Source of the DNA: Diphasiastrum complanatum
Taxonomy: Eukaryota > Streptophyta > Lycopodiopsida > Lycopodiales > Lycopodiaceae
Assembly (NCBI GenBank): GCA_029204225.1
Contig: CM055097.1
Coordinates: forward strand, 31,960,802-32,024,801
Length of the DNA stretch: 64,000 nucleotides
Direction of reading: 5' to 3'
The notes beneath the pieces were generated by a model. The model was not told the DNA's origin. It made no database searches and was given only the letters and a program-made list of their open reading frames with translations. Within the stretch, counting starts at the first letter, position 1; each line of letters starts with the position of its first letter. Made by a program: the position numbers and the translations under genes. This document shows positions 60,811-64,000 of the stretch, in pieces.

Positions 60811-61480
60811 TGTTGGCTGTTTGCATCCTTCAACTCCGGCTATGGCTCCAACTAACAAGTGATATGGCGGACTCCCAACTAAAATACGTTATGGCTCCAA
60901 CTAGGCATTGTGGCTTCCCCAACCAATGGCTATGGCTTCCAACTAGGTTAAAGATTGAAGGAAACGAAGATCTAAAGTGAGTGGGTGAGTATTTCGGACA
61001 AGATCCACTCTAGATGCCTTCTCTCTTGGTTCCCACTCTCAATAAGATTACCAAACCCTAAACATATCCACTAAGGCTTGCCCTACTAGTGGAGGGAAAA
61101 CTAAACTAGACTAATATTAACTTGTTTGCACAATGAGCACAATGAGATAATTTACAATACAATGCAGAGAGAAAACAATGAAGATCCAAACCACAAGGGA
61201 GGAGACTCAAGAGAAAGATATTTCTATTTCCACCAAATGAACTCCTGCAAAATGAGCCATCCTCACTCTTATTTATAGTGGGAGTGGGTGGTCTCTTAAA
61301 AACTGGGCTCTTTGGGACAAACCCCCAATAGGCCTTTGTGACTAACTTTTACATAACTTGAAATGACATCTCTATGTACATTGTCCATGGTGATTTAAAC
61401 TTAGAACTAAATAACTTAAGCCATTATGGATAATGTAAAAGCCTAAATTTGATGGACAAGTTCTACATTTAAATCCTATC
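60811..61480 (-). mobile_element. gypsy 5' LTR, family B (outer end uncertain)
   Basis: The inner end ..CAGCCAACA is at 60811. The first 150 bp hold repeated TATGGCTCCAACTA-type words. The outer end is not defined because there is no second copy; 61480 is an estimate. Confidence 0.5.
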
Positions 61481-61544
61481 CTGCTTGTGTTTCCAAAGAT
61501 GTTCTGCGGGATGGCTAGAATATTCCTTGGAATATCAGCCTACA

Positions 61545-61765
61545 TTCTATATCATTTTTGACCAATTTCATGTGACTGTGTGCAAATTGTCAAGATATGA
61601 TGAAACTAGTCACATTGTTCTTCGTCATTTTGATCTTGAGGATGGACCAATATTCTTGGCCGATTTTGCTAATGGAAATGGAGCTGAGGAAGGTTATTTA
61701 TGTCACTCATTCATGCATAAGTCCTCAAGCGTTGAGGATTTCTTGCGTGAAGAAGGCACAAAAGG
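61545..61765 (+). repeat. dispersed repeat R, copy 2
   Basis: Aligns with 43545-43765 along about 220 bp (for example GTGTGCAAATTGTCAAGATATG). The 119-codon ORF over it is not conserved beyond the repeat. Confidence 0.65.
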
Positions 61766-62239
61766 GGTTGTGATGTCTGTAGGAGATCGTCGGACTTCGC
61801 TAAAATTAACGCTGATGAAAATGCGAAAAACGCTTAAAAATTGATTTACAGGGTACCTTCGCTTTTCTATAAGGGCACCTTTGGCATTTGTAGGACACCT
61901 TCGGCATTTGTAGGGCAGTGTCGCCTTTTTCGCTTGTCATAAATTACGTGTAAAAACACAGTGTCACCTTTTTCGCATTTTTCGCCTGTTCAAATTTGCT
62001 TGTATTTATGTAGACTGTTGTTTTTCTGGAAGTGTCGCAAACACTTGGTTGCTCAGGATGGTTCAAAGGTGAAAAAAAAACGAGAGTGTCGCGTTTTTTG
62101 CCTGTGGGAATTCCGGAGTAAAAATGCGGACTGTAGCGACAATCAGTTCAAATATGCAAACTGTGCGACAACATGAGTAAAAATGCAGCATCATGAATGA
62201 AGGCAGAGTAACATAGGATTTAGGAGAGTAGAGGAAATA
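61766..62239. other. unassigned, T- and CG-containing repeat-like sequence
   Basis: Repeated GTGTCGC.TTTTTCGC and CACCTTCGGCATTTGTAGG words resemble in style the T-rich, CGC-containing part of the copia C LTR (15130-15260), but no clear alignment was made. Confidence 0.4.
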
Positions 62240-62600
62240 AATCCAACAGATCTCTCATACACTAATGAAGAGAATGAAAGTACATATAGAAACTCGTGGA
62301 GATCCAAGATTAATTCCTATTGGACCCCTTAAACATAGCTTCTCTAATCCTATTGGATGTGTGATGCAACATCTCTCACTTTTGATTGGGCCCTTCCAAC
62401 ACATCTCTCTCTTATGATTGGACCCTTTGACTTTTGCCACCACATAGGATGCATCACTCATCAAACCTAAACTTGACATGTGTAAGCAACCTAACTAGCT
62501 TGAGTTACATCACAATTGAATTTTGGCCTAATCATGACAAAACATGTGTACTTGACCATTTGTCCTCTAAAGCCAAAATTGGTCCTATCACCAACGATTC
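62240..62600 (-). mobile_element. partial LTR, GGTCCAATAGGA family
   Basis: The reverse complement aligns with 5286-5640: shared GGTCCAATAGGA, CATCCAATAGGATTAGAGA and CTTGGATCTCCACGAGTTT. No coding region is attached. Confidence 0.6.
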
Positions 62601-63249
62601 AATTCGATTCAGCCCAAGATCAAAAACCTGCAACAATTTAATTTGACCCAAGATTAAAAACCTACAACGATTCAATCAATTTGATTTGACCCAGGATCAA
62701 AATTTGAATATCCCTATCAAAATAACAGATTTTGATCTTCACAGTTATCCTTCAGGAATGAGTCATATCAGACAATTAGCAACTATTGATTATAGTACTA
62801 GATCATTGTTAGATTACTCAATCTTCTTTTAATCAGTAGTTAAAGTGGTATATATAGATGCTCAAGAACGTAGAAAAAAGCATGGTAGAGAATGGCAGAA
62901 TGTGTGCAAGTCCATCGTGACTATAGATTGTAGCACTCTCCTAATTTCACAATAGATTTTGTATGTGTGCAAGTCTATGGAGAATGAGCATTGTAGCACA
63001 ATCTTTTTATGATCAAATTGTAAATATGCACATTTTGATCAAAAATCTAAGTTTTTCGAATCAACTACTATATATTTTGTGTATAAATCATGTGTGATTA
63101 CTTGTTTGTAAATGTGGCTTCATTGTCAATCTTTCTGACAATTTTGATTCGTTCTATTACTTTGTCCATCTTAGTGAGACCTGTCATAGACCTCAAATAG
63201 ATGTCAAGATCTCGGGAGGATTGTTGTTCATTCATTTCCACACCTTAAA
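62601..63249. other. unassigned interval
   Basis: Contains short repeats of CAATTTGA.CCAGATCAAAA type near 62600-62710; otherwise nothing recognised. Confidence 0.4.
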
Positions 63250-63790
63250 CAATTCTTAGTTAAGTTTTGAAGTTTTTCCCAACAAGGCAATCTCAATATC
63301 TTTCAATTTTGAAAGGAAAATTGGATTGTGTGCTAAAATTTAGGCTAAGGTATTATCGAAACAAATGGTTGATGTAGACTCATAATCAATAAAGTAGTCT
63401 CTGGAGCCATAATGCCTCTTTGCATGATGTGGCAGGAGCCTTGTACATGACTTCACATGAAAAAAAAAAGCCTCTTGTTTCTTCACAAAACCACTCTATC
63501 ACCCCAATATAAGGCATATGCACTTGTGGACTTTCTATCCACTTCATTACCTGCATAATTTTAATCTCAAACGAATCAAAAAAAATGTAAAACCCTCCAT
63601 ATTCTATGAAAAAATTTCTAGTTTCTGAAAGGTATTTCAATAATCTCTTTGCAACACTCCAATGTATAATAATGGGGATAAATTGAAAGTTACTAGTGCT
63701 AGTCTAATCATTGTTAACCACATGAGGCTACCAATTACCTTTCTATAGAGAGTAATGTCCTCAAAGGATAACTTGCAAATTAAAGAAATA
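63250..63790 (-). pseudogene. Ty1/copia RT end and RNase H fragment
   Basis: Minus-strand blocks: EDITLYRKVIGSLMWLTMIR (near 63760), RLLKYLSETRNFFIEYGG (63650), a diverged first RNase H acidic region, APATSCKEALWLQRLL (63410) and STICFDNTLA..LAHNPIFLSK (63350-63290). These follow the normal RT-RNase H order with frame changes and stops. The upstream RT and the 3' end were not found. Confidence 0.7.
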
Positions 63791-64000
63791 AGCTTTCATT
63801 ATTTCTTGTTATTAGATTTTGATCATTTGTAATATTTCGACTAGGAGTCAACTTCATATTGTTCACCTTGTCCTGCCGCAGTTGTGTGACCTCATGTATC
63901 AGTCCAAATCATCAGTCTACATGTTGCACAGATAATTACAAAAACAGTAAGAAAGGCTTGCTTAATTCTTGTTATTGAAAATAGTTATTTAGGGCATTTA

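Overview
The window is nuclear DNA of a land plant with a large, repeat-rich genome. Evidence: almost everything recognisable is Ty1/copia or Ty3/gypsy LTR retrotransposon, in nested and decayed copies; gene pieces have GT-AG introns; there are long (GA)n/(CT)n/(AT)n arrays; and the one intact gene, at 35997-36782 (-), is a plant-specific MIZU-KUSSEI 1-like (DUF617) protein. The AT-rich background and repeat load fit a fern or gymnosperm best, but the species cannot be named from this sequence alone.

Layout. 1-3006: a minus-strand Ty3/gypsy remnant with a tRNA-Asp-type primer site, sitting in a copia RNase H gene, then a decayed copia integrase. 3930-5250 (+) and 25189-27955 (-): two copies of an unfamiliar DDE-transposase-like gene; the first has lost its catalytic middle by a clean internal deletion. 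6313-7327 and 31037-31710 (both -): two related multi-exon pieces of an unrecognised gene. 9450-16058 (-): a near-complete but frameshifted copia element abutting a miniature LTR element (TRIM-like); the whole block is flanked by CCAAC on both sides. 16064-25180: mostly unrecognised AT-rich DNA with a possible MITE, an LTR/leader remnant and a 157-bp (CT)n array. 28052-29822 (-), 32400-33720 (-), 37921-38530 (+), 40455-45310 and 63250-63790 (-): further copia or gypsy fragments. 29889-30381 (+) and 38743-39090 (-): small multi-exon gene pieces of unknown identity.

The right part is a nest. A copia pol (minus, 49648-56223) is interrupted by a young, internally deleted LTR element (50233-53722) with two 823-bp LTRs and a GGTGT target duplication. 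Around it lie gypsy LTRs at 46034-46899 (+) and 56390-57245 (-). Both are inserted at the same base of the same repeat family, and the uninserted version of that site is at 59187-59205. From 57860 to about 61480 is a further minus-strand gypsy element (LTR, tRNA-Asp-type primer site, long leader, gag). Its leader carries an array of TGACTC and ACTCGCACA motifs.

Functionally, only the DUF617 gene looks like an intact host gene. The element most worth following is the DDE-transposase-like family, because one copy supplies the first two catalytic-type aspartates and the other the candidate glutamate.
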